Shown in pieces: positions 63,878 to 64,000 of a stretch of 64,000 nt of DNA. Positions within the stretch are counted from its first letter, which is position 1; every line of letters begins with the position of its first letter. The position numbers were made by a program, and so were the translations under genes. Below the pieces are notes generated by a model. The model searched no databases. It saw only the letters and a program-made list of their open reading frames with translations, and was not told the origin of the DNA. This DNA comes from Bacillota bacterium (GTDB lineage Bacteria > Bacillota > Clostridia > Acetivibrionales > DTU013), in the NCBI GenBank assembly GCA_023418915.1, contig JAEZYU010000098.1, forward strand, positions 37,866 through 101,865. Reading direction: 5' to 3'.

Positions 63878-64000
63878 ATCGAGTAGGGGGAAATTTCTTC
63901 CCCCTCTCACACCACCTGGCATGCCGTTCGGCACCAGGCGGTTCAATTCAAATAGTAGTCCACACAACTAATGAGCCCTCGCTTTGCGAGGATTTCTTTT
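63878..64000 (-). mobile_element. Probable 3' end of a group II intron (domains V-VI)
   Basis: Read on the minus strand, the window edge holds a domain V-like hairpin: ACCGCCTGG pairs with CCAGGTGGT around a short GCC-GAAC-GGC tip with an asymmetric bulge (63912-63942). It is followed by GTGTGAGAGG and a domain VI-like hairpin GGGGGAA ... TTCCCCC, then CTACTCGAT, which resembles known group II intron 3' termini. If right, the intron ends at 63878 and its remaining body and any reverse-transcriptase gene lie outside, to the right. The same GGGGG/CCCCC hairpin (63885-63905) could terminate the ligase transcript. Confidence 0.5.

Overview
The window looks like a chromosomal segment of a spore-forming, low-to-moderate GC Clostridia member (Bacillota). 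Signs of this are the ctsR-mcsA-mcsB-clpC stress operon with a CtsR box, Rex, CwlD, an alpha/beta-type spore protein, the nnr-alr-mazEF arrangement, an AhrC/ArgR-type ARG box, an FMN riboswitch, and strong GGAGG ribosome binding sites with frequent TTG/GTG starts. I cannot name the genus. Most of the window is core chromosome. The accessory traits are small: short dispersed repeats, a repeat array resembling insertion-sequence ends, one probable group II intron terminus at the right edge, and a surface-polysaccharide cluster.

Layout. 1-2000: a truncated unknown gene divergent from a membrane-bound MFS-LuxR regulator, with a repeated GATAG motif between them, then a long palindrome. 2028-6704: ctsR operon (minus). 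7103-12010: DUF4349 lipoprotein, Eis-like acetyltransferase, EF-G-like factor. 12441-15864: aroF-tyrA-aroA. 16062-24204: rex, an ABC-F ATPase, cwlD, a HEAT-repeat protein, a membrane protein and two c-di-GMP enzymes. 24789-25443: five tRNA genes (Val, Asp, Phe, Gly, Cys in transcription order). 25444-26162: noncoding repeat region. 26163-33143: hslO, cspA, a methyltransferase, a spore protein, and ftsE-ftsX with an M23 peptidase and an S41 protease. 33362-35913: CdaR-like regulator and a sugar ABC ATPase. 36051-46259: arginine genes argC, argB, (PilZ), argD, carA, carB, argF and a GNAT gene. 46342-51425: small HTH protein, FMN-riboswitch ribU, YitT protein, tagA, FAD oxidoreductase. 51564-55225: mazF, mazE, alr, nnr. 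55312-63861: polysaccharide genes. 63878-64000: likely 3' end of a group II intron entering from the right.

How genes work together. The two arginine transcription units (argCB and argD-carAB-argF) carry the same ARG box laid over the -35 of the same promoter design, so they should be co-repressed by arginine. Neither argJ nor argA is present. The carbamoyl-phosphate synthase small subunit has lost its catalytic His and most of the glutamine-binding residues while keeping the nucleophile Cys, which suggests an ammonia-dependent synthase; this is the most unusual protein-level observation here. FtsEX, an M23 coiled-coil hydrolase and a CtpA-like protease form a likely envelope-division module. 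The PocR-GGDEF-HD-GYP protein, the REC-GGDDF protein and the PilZ protein are a c-di-GMP maker/breaker/receptor set. The right-hand genes (pyruvyl transferase, flippase, FrhB-like, GT4, two DUF4330 paralogs, O-antigen-ligase-like polymerase) are consistent with a cell-surface glycopolymer pathway.

Starts were chosen by Shine-Dalgarno spacing, so several are shorter than the longest open frame. I found no CRISPR array, rRNA, intact transposase or prophage.
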